From Sipunculus nudus (lineage: Eukaryota > Annelida > Sipuncula > Golfingiida > Sipunculidae), in the NCBI GenBank assembly GCA_026874595.1, contig CM049315.1:12150664-12214663 (forward strand): DNA of 64,000 bases, given 5' to 3'. Within the stretch, counting starts at the first letter, position 1. Each line of letters opens with the position of its first letter. Shown one piece after another: positions 25,386 to 37,007 of this stretch. The notes below the pieces were generated by a model, which was given only the letters and a program-made list of their open reading frames with translations, searched no databases and was not told the DNA's origin. A program made the position numbers and the translations under genes.

Positions 25386-26549
25386 GTCCACTGAGTTAAC
25401 CATATCAAACTGCCAGAGTCAACTGGGGAAAACTGAGGGTACTAGAAGGAGAAAATACAGATACCAGTAACTTGAAAAATAATTTTTTAAAACTGATTAA
25501 AATCACCGAGAGATGTAGGTTACTGGTAAAGAGGTCAGCTTGTGGAAACCATGAAGCCACATAAGTATCAGGGAATAACTACAGCCACATATTTACTTCA
25601 GCCATGACAGGTTACCTGACCTAAAACCACCTGGCTGAACATGTGACAAGTGAATTAATACAGCAGCTGATCTCCCATCAGTTAAAGACCCACCTCACCC
25701 AGGGTGTCACAGTGGACGCTACCAGTAGCCAGCCCAGACAATAATTCTTACTTAGAAGTTTGCAGAGCTCTCCAGGAAGCAGAGTCAGGCCAAGCCCTGT
25801 ATTTATTAGCAAGACAGGAACCTCTTCTGGTCGACTGAGTGACAAATAATTAAACTGCAAGATATGTTATCATGAAGATAAGATACCTGCTCTCCTGCTT
25901 TATGGATCTCTGTTATATTTATTGAACATATACTGAGAATCAGACATTTTTTGAGGTTTTCCTAAATGCTGTTTTTGTAGTCTGAGGCGCTCCGAGGATA
26001 TATAAACTAGCCTTGAAGTTTTATGGAGATCTGTGGATCATGTAACATGTATGGTAGAGACTGTCTCTACATAAACTCTCATTTTACATCCAATAAGAAG
26101 TATTATTGCAGCTTCTGAGACTATAGCTCGAATAAATCAAGCCATAAATGCAGTCTGGTCAAAGAAATTCCACTTAACCATGGTCTCAGGTGGCAGGGAA
26201 TATGAATATGCATGAAGGTCAAAGGGCAAGGTCTATGAACACAAGGTGATCATTAGTAAGAAATGGTTCAAGGATGACCAGTGGTTGACAATTTAGGAAC
26301 AGGAGGCCTATCAAATATTCACAGAAATATAAATATCATAATTAAAGCTGGATGAAAATTTAAGCAAATACAACTCATCCCACAATAACCTATATATTTC
26401 ACATATAATAATAAAGTTTGTTTGAAGTTTCAGTACTATAGTATTTTTCAGTTTAAAGTGACCAACTTACCTGCATGTCAAATCAGAGGTATAGATTATT
26501 CTTATCTATAAATATATTCAAGTTCCATCAACATCATGAATTGGTTCAT
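25386..26549. other. Non-coding, no gene seen
   Basis: Unique AT-rich sequence; frames are short and unremarkable. Confidence 0.5.
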
Positions 26550-26775
26550 TTAACCAAAATCAATTAATAGTTCATGAGATTATCTGTCTCAACCAGTCAG
26601 ATATTAATTTATTTAAATTTATTTATTACTTTAACCAATCAGGCCAAACTTAGCAATACATGATATGGTCTAACTCAACCATACAGATAAAACTTATGTT
26701 GGGTGAAGTCTACTTCAACCAATCAGATCCAGTTTAACTATAAATGAGCCAGTCTAACTCAACCAATCAAGTCTG
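26550..26775. repeat. Degenerate ~42-bp minisatellite carrying CCAATCA motifs
   Basis: AACCAATCAG-like motifs recur at about 26594, 26634, 26677, 26717 and 26762, roughly every 40-45 bp, with TCTAACTCAACC or ACTTCAACC before them. CCAATCA is the NF-Y type core, but here it seems to be simply part of the repeat unit. Confidence 0.6.
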
Positions 26776-26778
26776 ATA

Positions 26779-27198
26779 TACTGTGGATGCCTTTTTATTT
26801 GTGAGGGTTTTAATTTTGCGATATTCGCGAATGTGAAATAACAATGGAAATGAAACCCTCAGGAATAAGATGCCCCATCAAGTATGTTGACATCTCTAAA
26901 CAACCTCATCAGTAACCTAATTTTTTCTTGGTTTCGAAACTGGCCGTGCACTAGCCATACACACAGACTATGATACATACAGACTTTGATACAAGTCCTA
27001 ATTTAATGACTGAACCAGAAATTAGTAAGGCATTGTAGGATTTTTTCTAAACTTTAAATCAATACATATCCTGCTATACTTCAGGTTCTTATATATATTA
27101 CAGGTTCTGGTGCAATGGCGAAAATGAAACCCTCGCGAAATTTTCAAAATGAAGAAATCACAAAATTTCAGCCTCGTGAAATAAAGTCAACCAGAGTA
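26779..27198. mobile_element. MITE-like element, copy 1 (420 bp)
   Basis: The ends are imperfect inverted repeats of the type TACTCTGGTTGACTTTAT: TACTGTGGATGCCTTTTTAT at 26779 and ATAAAGTCAACCAGAGTA at 27181-27198. Subterminal sequence is also complementary (GTGAGGGTTTTAATTTTGCG on the left, AATTTCAGCCTCGTGAAATA on the right). No coding capacity. The same family recurs at 29935-30382 and as single ends at 43.72 and 46.62 kb. Confidence 0.75.
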
Positions 27199-28899
27199 TA
27201 TATTTACTGAAGGGGTTTAAATTTAATTCAGGAGCTCATCTACCCAAACCAATCACAACCTGTTAAGATCAGGATCTGGCCCACCAGAACAGACAAGATA
27301 CAGTTTATTTCAGTAGTGACCTTACAGGTACACCAAGAAAATGTAGATTACCAAATCAATTAATAATAGGTTAAGACTACATCATTTTTGCAGTTGGATA
27401 TAATAACAAGAACAGTAAGAACACCCCATTGATCCACACAATACAAACACAGGCAAGGCCAACATCTGGGTACAATAAAGCACTGTGCCAGACATTCCTG
27501 AAAGCTGCAGGCTCATAATTACCTCACAAAAAAACTTGTAATAAGTCAAGCTCCATGCTGGCCTGATATGCTATAGTCAACCCTATGTTTGAGTGTGTGT
27601 ATATACACATGTAAATAAATATAAACTACAATATATATTTCATGATTCAGCAAAATATTTTGTATGAAAGCACAGCAGAACCCTTTCTTTTATCTCAGCT
27701 TCAGACTTCTGAGCCGTCTCATGAAAAGTAGATTTTAACACGTTATTACTCACACATGGGCACCTATTTAGAATGTGCTAACCCCTCTCCCCAATATCTG
27801 GTGTCTGTAATATTGAGGCTTCCACTGTGCCTTAGAAATTGGACATAAACATATATGTATGCAAAATGATGTTTCCATATTTCAAGATGGTATGTCTACA
27901 GTATATGCCTTTCACATAGTTGTCTTCTATAATTAAACTCAAACACAGGAGCACACCAGATCTGCTTGATTTGTATACACAAATCAAATAATTAAGCTTT
28001 ACATGTTTTAAAGGGTAACTGAATTCATCCTGAATACTTTTCATCAGAATTAATTAATTTATTGTGTGAAAAACAAGATAGAATCTAATATTTCTATAGT
28101 TACATATAACATCATCCAAGTTAATTTAATTACAAAGATGTTTTAAGAATAATTTAAATGGAGTAATTTTTTTGCATTTACCACATCAATGGAATATGAG
28201 AAATATCATGGTACAGAAATTCCCTTATAATCAATCTTACATTATGATTGTGATATAATTTTATTGTCTGTGTGTGTAATGTGTGTAAAACTTTACTCCC
28301 AGCGAGCCCACCTGGGAATATGTTCTGACATTGACTGCAGCCAGCAATGAACCATCATGAGGCAAATGACCCTTCCCGTTTACCTGTTAACCTTCAGGTC
28401 AAGTTTATATTCCTGAGGCATCAACCTGTCTGAAAACATGGCCATGCTGGAGCCCAGACACGCCCCCTACCCCAATAAACAGTGAGCCCGGGCTCCACCC
28501 CCTCCCAGCAGGACCACTGTGTAATATTCCAGGTACAGACATGGAGAGAACATCACCAGTAATTTACTCTGTATCCTCCCAATGGATGTTGAGAATGAGC
28601 ATCTGTCCTGCCACTCACACATCAGTAGTCTCTACTCCCAACTACACCTGGGTTTTGACAGAATTGATAACATATGACCCTCTTATTTAAGACTGTCACC
28701 ATCAATACCATCATGCAACCATCAGGGGGAGTTGAATAGCTGAATTCTTCCAACTTCAATTATAATGCAGTGCAAAGATGATACCACTGCAAAGGTATAA
28801 AGTTTTTCCATTGTTTTATTTTATGACCATGTGACTGCCTGCTTCAGCAGTCAAATAAGTTAATAAATATGTATTGTAAACAAGTGACCAAGGGGTCCT
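27199..28899. other. Non-coding; GC-richer patch at 28290-28520
   Basis: Mostly AT-rich without genes. 28290-28520 is notably less AT-rich, with ACGCCCCCT and CACCCCCTCCC (KLF/SP-type) and AATAAACA (FOX-type) sites close together. It could be an intronic control element; this is inference from motif content only. Confidence 0.35.
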
Positions 28900-29806
28900 G
28901 ACGCTCAGCTCACTAAGTGACATTCACAAAAGGAATTTTATCATCTGAATGCTAAATTTTGTAGATGGAATCCCAATTCAACTGAAGCATAGCTCAGAGG
29001 ATATGGGTAACAGAGACCTAATATCAGGTTTCCAAGATTTTTCATGGACCTCCCTGGATGTCAAGTAAGAAGATTCCAGGACCGATGGTTGCAATTTGTG
29101 CCCTGGTAATGTTCTCAAAAATTAAAAAAAATGTGTAAAATTAAAAAAAAAAAATCCAGGTGGGGCCATTAGTCTGCAGAAACTGATAATACACTCCATA
29201 ATCAAGATGCATGCAAAGAACCATGGTGATCAATGCATTAGTTGTTCAGATACTTGAGCTTTTTCAAAAAATTTTTCCATTATTCGGGTGTGGGGGGGGG
29301 GGGGGGGGGTCTTTCTGAGCCTCATAGCTCAGAGAATATGGGTAACAAAGACCCAATTTCAGGTTTCCAAAGAGATTTTCCATGAACCTCCCCGGATGTC
29401 AAGTTAGAAGATTCCAGGTCCAATGGTTACTATTTGTACTTTGTTACCAGACATCTTTGGAAGTCTCAAAAATAGAGAAAATGTGTAAATTTTCTTTAAA
29501 AAATCCAGGTGGCGCCACCAGTCTGCATGAACTTATGAAACACTCCATCATGAATATGCATGCAAGGAATCATGCTGATCAATGCATTAGTTGTTTAGAT
29601 ACTATAGCTTTTGTATCAAATTTTCAATTATTCTGGGGGGGTACTTCTGAGTCCCATAGCTTAGAAGATATGGGTAACAGAGCCCTTTTTTCAGAATTCC
29701 AAGGAGATTTTTGTGCCTGGTTAATGGACAGATGGATAGACAAACAAACAATAGACAAAGAATGATCACTATAGCTCAGACGACTTTCAGTCAGCTGAGC
29801 TAAAAA
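28900..29806 (-). mobile_element. Element family B, minus-oriented, with three internal repeats
   Basis: The right end reads AGTCAGCTGAGCTAAAAAAA (29786-29806). It folds with the nearby TAGCTCAGACGACT, and GACAGA/GATAGACAAACAAACA simple sequence lies next to it. The left end has CGCTCAGCT near 28914. Three tandem units of about 335 bp start with CATAGCTCAGAGGATATGGG-type sequence at about 28987, 29324 and 29658. A perfect GGTGGCGCCACC lies at 29508-29519, with a decayed counterpart at 29157. An 18-G run (29292-29309) sits at one repeat joint and an 8-G run at the next. The 127-codon plus-strand frame at 29382-29765 is inside this element and is not a gene. Confidence 0.65.
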
Positions 29807-29934
29807 AATCAGTTACAATTGTACACAAACATCTGATGGTCTAGTTCAATGTCTCATTCAAGTTCATTTTGAATGAAGAAAAGCACCTTATTAAATTTGT
29901 ATGGCATATTACTCAATATATTTAAATGAAATAA

Positions 29935-30382
29935 TATTGTGGTTGGCTTCATATTTGTGACGTTACATGTTTGCAATTTACAATTTTTAATTATTTTTGG
30001 AGGGTTCCATTTTCACGATTGCACAATAATTCAACCTACACAGAGTGTAAGCATACTTCATATAGCTGTTAAGAACCTAACAGAACAGGGGAATAGAGGA
30101 AAATCCCTTTCATATTGATAGATAAAATAACAGGTCTGGCATTATTTATTGTACACAGTATTTATTGTACAAAAGAAATTTAATGTATCAATATTTAGCC
30201 TTTTACCTTCCTACACTAATGGCATGGATTACCTGTATGAGATGACCTTTGATGCGGCTTCACAGTATGAGTGTTCATCTGTGAAGGCTGCATCTTCTAA
30301 CAAAGGTTTTATTTTCACCATAATTTACTTTTGTGAGTATCGCAAATCTGAAGACCTCGTGAACATAAAGCCAACCAGAGTA
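29935..30382. mobile_element. MITE-like element, copy 2 (448 bp)
   Basis: The ends are TATTGTGGTTGGCTTCATAT (29935) and CATAAAGCCAACCAGAGTA (30364-30382), complementary to each other and matching copy 1 at 26.8 kb. The inner flanks TTTGTGACG and ACCTCGTGAA also correspond. No coding capacity. Confidence 0.75.
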
Positions 30383-31249
30383 TGTTCTGCTTAGGAATGG
30401 CCATCTCTAAGCCTAAACATGTATATGTACCGCATTACAAAACAAAGAAAAGAGTGCATTCTACTATATGCTAGATTGTAGGGAGAAATTAAATATTGTA
30501 GAAAATTTAAACAACTATTGATGGAATGGTTAAATTTATATTTTATTATCAGGAATGTGCTGTTTCTGTTAAAAATTCTTGATAATGTAAATAATAATAT
30601 TCCTCAATGCCTGGTTTTGTCACAGAATTCAACAGATTATTTTATGTGAATGGAATATAAAGAGTACTTCACTCACAAACAGTAATGAATAGCCATTTGT
30701 CCTATTCTACCCCACACATTACGACAGTGTAGGTACCACCTCAGTGTAGGTACCAACTCCATGAGGCAGGTTCATGACCTTTGACCTGTGATTGGGTACA
30801 CATATTACCACATGGCTCTTGGTCTCTGGGAATTCTCCCACACAAACTGTGAGAAAATAAACAATAACCGAGTGACTAGGTCTGTTAACCTTCAGGTGTA
30901 TGCTCACCTCTCCTTTTATCTCTCACTTTGTTACAATTAAATACATATCTTACCTAACCATATCAACTGAATCATCAAAGGCATCAGTGCAACACAGTGC
31001 TGTGTAACAGCACTAATTTCTTTTTAGTATAATTAATATGGTGTGAACAAGTATAAGGATTATAAGCTGAAGATATTCATACCTGAAACTTACAATAACT
31101 TGCTGTAAGCTAATTAATCCCACAAGTATCTTTATTTTGTACAGGTGTAAGCTCCTGGTATAATTTTTATTAATTTGATAATTTTTCTGTTATAACATAA
31201 TTCTGTTATGTTCATTATGTTTCAGGCTTAGTTGATTATCTTATCCTTG
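30383..31249. other. Non-coding, no gene seen
   Basis: AT-rich unique sequence without notable frames or repeats. Confidence 0.5.
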
Positions 31250-31323
31250 GATATCTTAGGCATGTTCAAATTTAAAGTATCAACTATGATTGATATTTTA
31301 AATTTGAAAATGCCTAAGATATC
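31250..31323. repeat. Near-perfect 74-nt hairpin
   Basis: Two 34-nt arms (31250-31283 and 31290-31323) flank a 6-nt loop, CTATGA. The arms differ at two positions. One becomes a G-U pair if the plus strand is transcribed, leaving a single G-A mismatch. The outer end is GATATCTTAGGCAT and its complement. Sequence like one arm occurs at about 21199-21228 (TTGATATC then ATATGCCTAAG). It may be a tiny foldback element, or a precursor-like hairpin RNA; the sequence alone does not decide. Confidence 0.85.
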
Positions 31324-33864
31324 TTGAATGAAATGATGACCTTTAATGAGTGACCATGGAGTTGCAACATGTTAGGTAGATATATATATCATACTGGAAA
31401 CCCTGTACAGGTACCAGATAAGAAATACTCACTGTATCAACAGTTGACAAATCTGGCAAACGGGAAGATAGTGAGATACAGAGAGTGAGAGCAAAGGAGG
31501 AAAGGATCATTTTATTTAAAAAGGACCAGAAGTTCTGGATATGGGATCATTCAATATACATTTTTACATACTTGATCATCATATTTATTTTTTGAGGTTA
31601 TAACATATGATGTTACATATTTGTATGGACCATCAAAACTACTGCACCTAATCAAACTTTACCCTATCCAGTGTATGTGGGAGACCAAAATTTTTTACTT
31701 GTCAAGTTCAAATGCCAATAGTAAAACTATATACCCAACAAATCTGTAGCCAATAAAATAATTTAATTGACAAGTAGTCTCATTTAATTAATTCACAACT
31801 GACTGATTTCTAGTGTGTACTGTGGTGGTCCCAGTCTTGGTCTTTATATCAAATTAGCGGTTACAGACCAACGCCTGGCAATAAAACCTCAGTAATTACC
31901 TTATTGGATAAACAGCACCTGAATGCATGAAAAGACATTAACATAACAGTTCCTTAACACATTAACACTAACAAAGGGGTGTCATTATAAATAAATCATG
32001 TACAGTAGCTACTTGTATTTTTATTCTTACAAGGGTTAGCTGCTGTTATATGTCACTTGTTTTATGCAATGACATTACATCAAATTGCTCTGTTTTTGTG
32101 TGCATAAATTTAAACACACTGCCATTCAAGTGCTATCAGTGTCACGGAGAACCTTCAGCTGAGAGAATAACCATGCTATAAAGGTATAATGTTGAACATT
32201 TTGACAAATTGTAATGAAAAAGAAACAAAATTAACTCAAAATGGTTATATAAATTAATATTTGAAGGCAGATATTCACATAAGTTTTAGAAAGCATATAC
32301 GTTCTAAAAGAATACCTTAAAATAGTCTTATTTAATAATATTTGGAGGCAGATGCTGACTTTATTTACAGTGAGCAAATGTATCTTATTCAGATTTTTCC
32401 TCTTGTTCATTACGCAAACCAAAGAAGTGGATTGACTATTTGTAATGCATTTGGGAGATTATCCACATAAAAATAAAATATCAGCATCCAATTTCAAGAA
32501 AAATACTAACTAGAATATCAGTCATACATTTCCCTTTGTTATCAATGTTAATCAACCACAAAGTTTATTGGAGATGCTTAGATCCTTTTTTTCAAAAGAT
32601 CCAAAATAAAATCTTAATAATTAAAGAATTTATTTAATTATGAACAAGCTAGGATAAACATCTTACTACATTACCAGTATTCCAGTAATGTGTTAAACAA
32701 TTAATTATACTCTTGATATTTTACATAATTCCTAATACTAGTACATTTTGTTCTTATTAGAGTTTAAATTTTACAACAAGGATACAGGAAGTGAAAGAAC
32801 TGGAAATAACCACATTATTGAAGGAAATATACCTGCAATAAAGCCAACTTGGAGACTGTGCAGAAATGGTGCCAGACCAATTCGTGAACATTCACTCAAG
32901 CTTGCACATGCTAACCAAGGCAGAACTAAATGACTGTACATATAATTAATCAAACCCCAAGGCAGATACTTGGCAAGTACCTGTCGAAAATATATTCCTG
33001 TAATTCCTGTCAAGTTCCCATAACTCCACACTCAATTGGCCTAACTTTTGTAACAGCACAGCTGCTATGAGTCTGGGTCAAAGCGTGTAATATACTGCAC
33101 TAGTTCCCAGTAACAATACAAGCACAGCTTGAAAAGGTAGTTTTTCTACTTCTGTGTTTTTGTATTTTTGGGCCCACTTATCCACGTTCATACAGTATCA
33201 AGAGGTCTAAAAATGTCTACTTCCGATAGCCTGACTTATAAGTGCCTTGATATAAAAAGCCTGTGGTTTTTATAGCTGTTCCTCTTGGTACACCAAGTAC
33301 AGTCTCATAATATTGTCAAGATCGGCAATCTGAGCCGAACCAAACACAGGAAGGTCTACATCACATGACGGTACCCCAATCTCAGGTGCCAACTGGAGCC
33401 AAATGCTAAACATCATCTTCAATAGTCGCATTTATTAATAAAAATAAGGTAAATAATATTACAGAATGATTTTATTCTTGCTTTAACTGGAGTTTGTCAA
33501 AGTAAATAAAGTTTATAATATTAATAAACAAGACTTGTAAAGTGCATTCTTATCTTGTGGATTGCTCAAAGATCTGTCACTGTCCAAATGCATAAACAGA
33601 AAGACACTTATTATATGTGAGGTATCTTTGATTGTAGATTATCCATGAAATTTCTGGCAGCTGACTGGAGTTTATTCCAAAGTTGAGGAGTGCCTAGCCG
33701 CTTACCAAGAAAGTATAATGGTTCAAGCAAGTCTATTCAAAATAACATAAGACACTGAGCAAACATTAAAAGGTATTACTTAAGATCAAAATTTTATAGA
33801 GAAAGCCACTGAACTAACCACTCTAAATCAAAATCTGAGTGAACTGGGTTTGTTGTATGATTAA
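31324..33864. other. Non-coding, no gene seen
   Basis: AT-rich unique sequence. A 61-codon plus-strand frame at 32748-32933 follows a possible acceptor but has no recognisable family. Confidence 0.5.
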
Positions 33865-34086
33865 GAATATACATGGTCATGGACTGACATTCTCTGTGAG
33901 AACTTGGAAACATTTGATCTCTTGTTATGTACATTATGTGCCATCCATGACAATAAATCAGTTCGCTACTGCAGAGATTTTAGTTGCGCTGATAATATCA
34001 ACAGAATCTGTTTATCTGGGCCATACTGTTGTACAGATGATTTACACCGGCTTCCTGGTGACCCAGAATCTGGAGGAGTCTCTTGA
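33865..34086 (+). CDS. Possible cysteine-rich exon or chance ORF
   Basis: A frame open from after a TAA at 33862 to a TGA at 34084-34086, 73 residues with no obvious start ATG. It holds eight cysteines, including CTLC, YCRDFSC and YCC near the end, and ends LPGDPESGGVS. The spacing matches no family I can name. A 96-codon frame overlaps it in another phase, so coding status is doubtful. If real it would lie inside the SH3RF intron on the opposite strand. Confidence 0.12.
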   Translation, partial: EYTWSWTDILCENLETFDLLLCTLCAIHDNKSVRYCRDFSCADNINRICLSGPYCCTDDLHRLPGDPESGGVS

Positions 34087-34696
34087 TAAATGGAGCTTGT
34101 TGGTCTCTGTACTGGTAATAAACATATAGCACACAGCCCACACACAATAGGCCTCAACCCTAGTTGTGCTCAGCACATGTGAAGCTGTGAAACTACCTCA
34201 CTACAGATTAACCTGGTCTGGCATTCACACCAGTGTATATCATATAAACTGCACACAATGAAATATGTTCAGCAGACAGATTTTCGATGGTGCATAGTGT
34301 ACCATGGTAACCCTGATTTTCCACCATGGTAACCTTCAAATGGCACTATGGACACTCTTGATTGGCAACCTAGCAAACCTGATGAAGAGCAGCATGGAAA
34401 TGGAAACTTCACATAAATTTAGTATAAAAGTATTTTGAGAGCACAGATCCCTGCCAACACCTGGGTCTGCACCCTGATCCATTAGAAAATTTCACTGATT
34501 ATCAGATTAATCTCTGATACACCCAAAGATTTAAGCAATTGCTCATTGAAACATGGCCTGCCCTTCGACAAAATTTAATGGAAATTCTTAGAGAACTTTT
34601 GAAAGTATCTTGAGGACAAATAGTATGTACACTCCTCATGCAATAATTATACACTGCAGTAAGTCCAGATCTTCTTTGTTTTAACTGTTGCTTTAA

Positions 34697-34702
34697 ATAT
34701 AC

Positions 34703-34782
<80 letters not shown>

Positions 34783-34790
34783 ATAAATAT
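34697..34790. repeat. TA microsatellite next to a small element
   Basis: A long TA tract with two TTTA/AAAT interruptions, directly beside the TIR element at 34855-34961. A second short TA tract (34963-34975) lies on the other side of that element. Confidence 0.95.
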
Positions 34791-34854
34791 CATCCTAATT
34801 AGGTTCCAGTACTTGCAGTAAAGTGCTCGATACAGCTAAGGTAGAGCAGTTTAA

Positions 34855-34961
34855 CTAAATGTTAAGCACGCTGGAGCATCGTGTTATTACTCGGAGTTTC
34901 ACGCCATTGCCGGTATCGGCACCCGGGCGATCATTAGATAACTGACGTGCTTAAGGTTTAG
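34855..34961. mobile_element. 107-bp TIR element, MITE-like
   Basis: The ends are imperfect inverted repeats: CTAAATGTTAAGCACG at 34855-34870 and CGTGCTTAAGGTTTAG at 34946-34961. The inner part is unusually GC- and CpG-rich for this window, with the small palindrome GCCGGTATCGGC and CCCGGG. It is flanked by TA tracts, suggesting insertion into a TA microsatellite. Family unknown. Confidence 0.6.
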
Positions 34962-35047
34962 TTATATATATATATCAAGATTCTCCAGGTTACACCAAAG
35001 GACTAGCACAGGACCAAGAACCAGGCTAACAAAGGGGGTTGTTGGGG

Positions 35048-35092
35048 AATTCAAATTTTGAATTGGTGGCATCACCACAATGTGATGCCACC
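35048..35092. repeat. Two adjacent short hairpins
   Basis: The palindrome AATTCAAATTTTGAATT at 35048-35064 is followed immediately by a perfect 11-bp stem. GGTGGCATCAC (35065-35075) and GTGATGCCACC (35082-35092) flank the loop CACAAT. The stem shares GGTGGC/GCCACC with the palindrome found in the mobile elements. Confidence 0.8.
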
Positions 35093-36349
35093 CTCTCTTT
35101 GGCAATTGTTTGCTCCATTGCGAGCCCTGGTGGTGTAACCCCGAGAATCTTGCTATACAAAGCAGTAGTTAAAACAAAGGAGATCTGGAGTGACTTGCTG
35201 TGTGAGGAGTGTACAAAAAAGTAGTGAGCACAAATCTCTGCAATTTCTTTACTAGAGGTAATTGTATCTTTACAGTAATACATTCAAGCCAAGAACCTAC
35301 ATGTATGTGATGTCTGTGGATCATTCCATTAAGAAAATTCCTATACATGTATGACACACTAACTAAACATTATGGAAAACTGGAAAGACACATGCATGAT
35401 ATATACACATGTACTGTATATGTTACAGTTTGTCTCAAACTCTGGAGCAGAGAAACCAGTTCTGTTGCTTTTTAGACACAAGTTGGAAAATTAAATCACA
35501 TACCATGGTATTCTTTTTTTCAAACATATCAGGTAACACAAGTATCACAATACCTAGTACATCTCACCTAAAGAGTGATAGAAGCTGCACACCTTTTACA
35601 TTTACAATAGGAAAGGGAGGCATCTAAACACAGAGGGTGCATTTGGTGAGCACTGACAACTCACTAATCACATCATGAGACAAGTCTGCTAGTGTATGCT
35701 CCACACACATGGAGCGAGTCTTGGTGTAGTAAACTTGGCTATTATTCCCTTATCTAATCAATAGATGCAGGACACTCAGCCTGGTAAAGAGAGCGTAGTA
35801 CTTACCTTCCAGCCATATTGGGTAACGTGATATTTTAATGGATGCACAAAAAATGATCAAAGCGAGATTGATAAGCCTATTATTTAGAGTGACAACAGTT
35901 ACACCACACAGGATACCAAGAGTATGAGCTGACCACACTAACAGGTCTTAATGCATTAACAGGAATCTTACTGTCCTGAACAGGTACACTGACATGTTGG
36001 ATGCCCCAGCCCTAAGTTAACTTTGACCTTGTCTGATCAGTAGATTTCATCTGTTTTTATGACTGTCCAGTTTTGTTTAAACTTTAAATGGATAATAAAC
36101 TGTCTGATGGGAACTCATCAAAATACAGAATGCCAAATATAACTTGATTAATTTATATTTTGTATTATAAATAATCTGGTCTTGGGATATACAGTAAAGC
36201 TTTATTGTGTTGAAGGAACCTACAGAAAACTTTCAACATCCAGATTGGGACCATGTACAAGTGGCAGTACCTAGGTATAGGTAATTATGAAATGGTCAAG
36301 TACAGGTCCTGGTACTGCAGGAAGCACCTGTGTGATGGGGACAGATACT
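35093..36349. other. Non-coding, no gene seen
   Basis: Unique sequence; overlapping frames of 60-85 codons on both strands at 35026-35357 have no family features. Confidence 0.5.
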
Positions 36350-36850
36350 ATACAACTATCACTATAGGTACACATACGCTTGAATGACATACAGGTACAG
36401 GTACTCTGAATATTCTATTACTCATGACACACATGTACAGGTACTCTAAACATACTGTCACTCATGATATCCAGGTACAGGTACTATGAATGTACAATCA
36501 CTCATGACATCCTGATCCAGGTATAGGTACTCTATATGTACTATCACTCATGACTTCCAGGTACATGTACTCTGAATGTACTATCATTCAAAACATCCAG
36601 GTACAGGTACTATGAATGTACAATCACTCATGACATCCTGATCCAGGTATAGGTACTCTGAACGTACTATCACTCATGACACGTATACAGATACAGGCAC
36701 TCTGAACGTACTAGTTAACATGCATGACATCCAGGTACAGATACTCTAAATGCACTATAACTCATGACTTCCAGGTACAGGTACTCTGAACATACTATCT
36801 GACACTCTTGACATGCAGGTACAGGTACTCTGAACTGGGTACAGATACTG
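36350..36850. repeat. Degenerate ~42-bp minisatellite (CAGGTACAGGTACTCTGAA)
   Basis: Tandem units of about 42 bp built on CCAGGTACAGGTACTCTGAA, then a TACTATCACTCATGACAT segment. A three-unit block is duplicated: the stretch around 36470-36540 recurs 126 bp later at about 36596-36666. The array lies about 160 bp downstream (in gene sense) of the SH3RF exon, in its intron. Confidence 0.85.
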
Positions 36851-37007
36851 TACAAGCACAAACACAAGCACCTTTTATTTGGAAGTAAATTTAATTAGAG
36901 TTTATTTAGCCTTTCATCCTGGAACTTCAACACAACTGCGGTACTCCACTGAATCGTTTTTGACATAATGTGGCTTTCCTGTGTATATTAATGACTAGGT
37001 GCCTTAC

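Noticed and set aside
26550-26775. NF-Y (CCAAT) promoter cluster
   Set aside because: The CCAATCA motifs recur at the period of a degenerate minisatellite, so they are explained by the repeat; no transcript start or gene is nearby.
29382-29765. 127-residue plus-strand frame
   Set aside because: Lies wholly within a non-coding tandem-repeat element (family B) and includes its repeat joints and palindrome; the parallel unit at 29.0-29.3 kb is not open.
32748-32933. 61-residue plus-strand frame after a TTCTTATTAG acceptor-like site
   Set aside because: Short, no recognised family, opposite frames of similar length overlap, and no linked exons.
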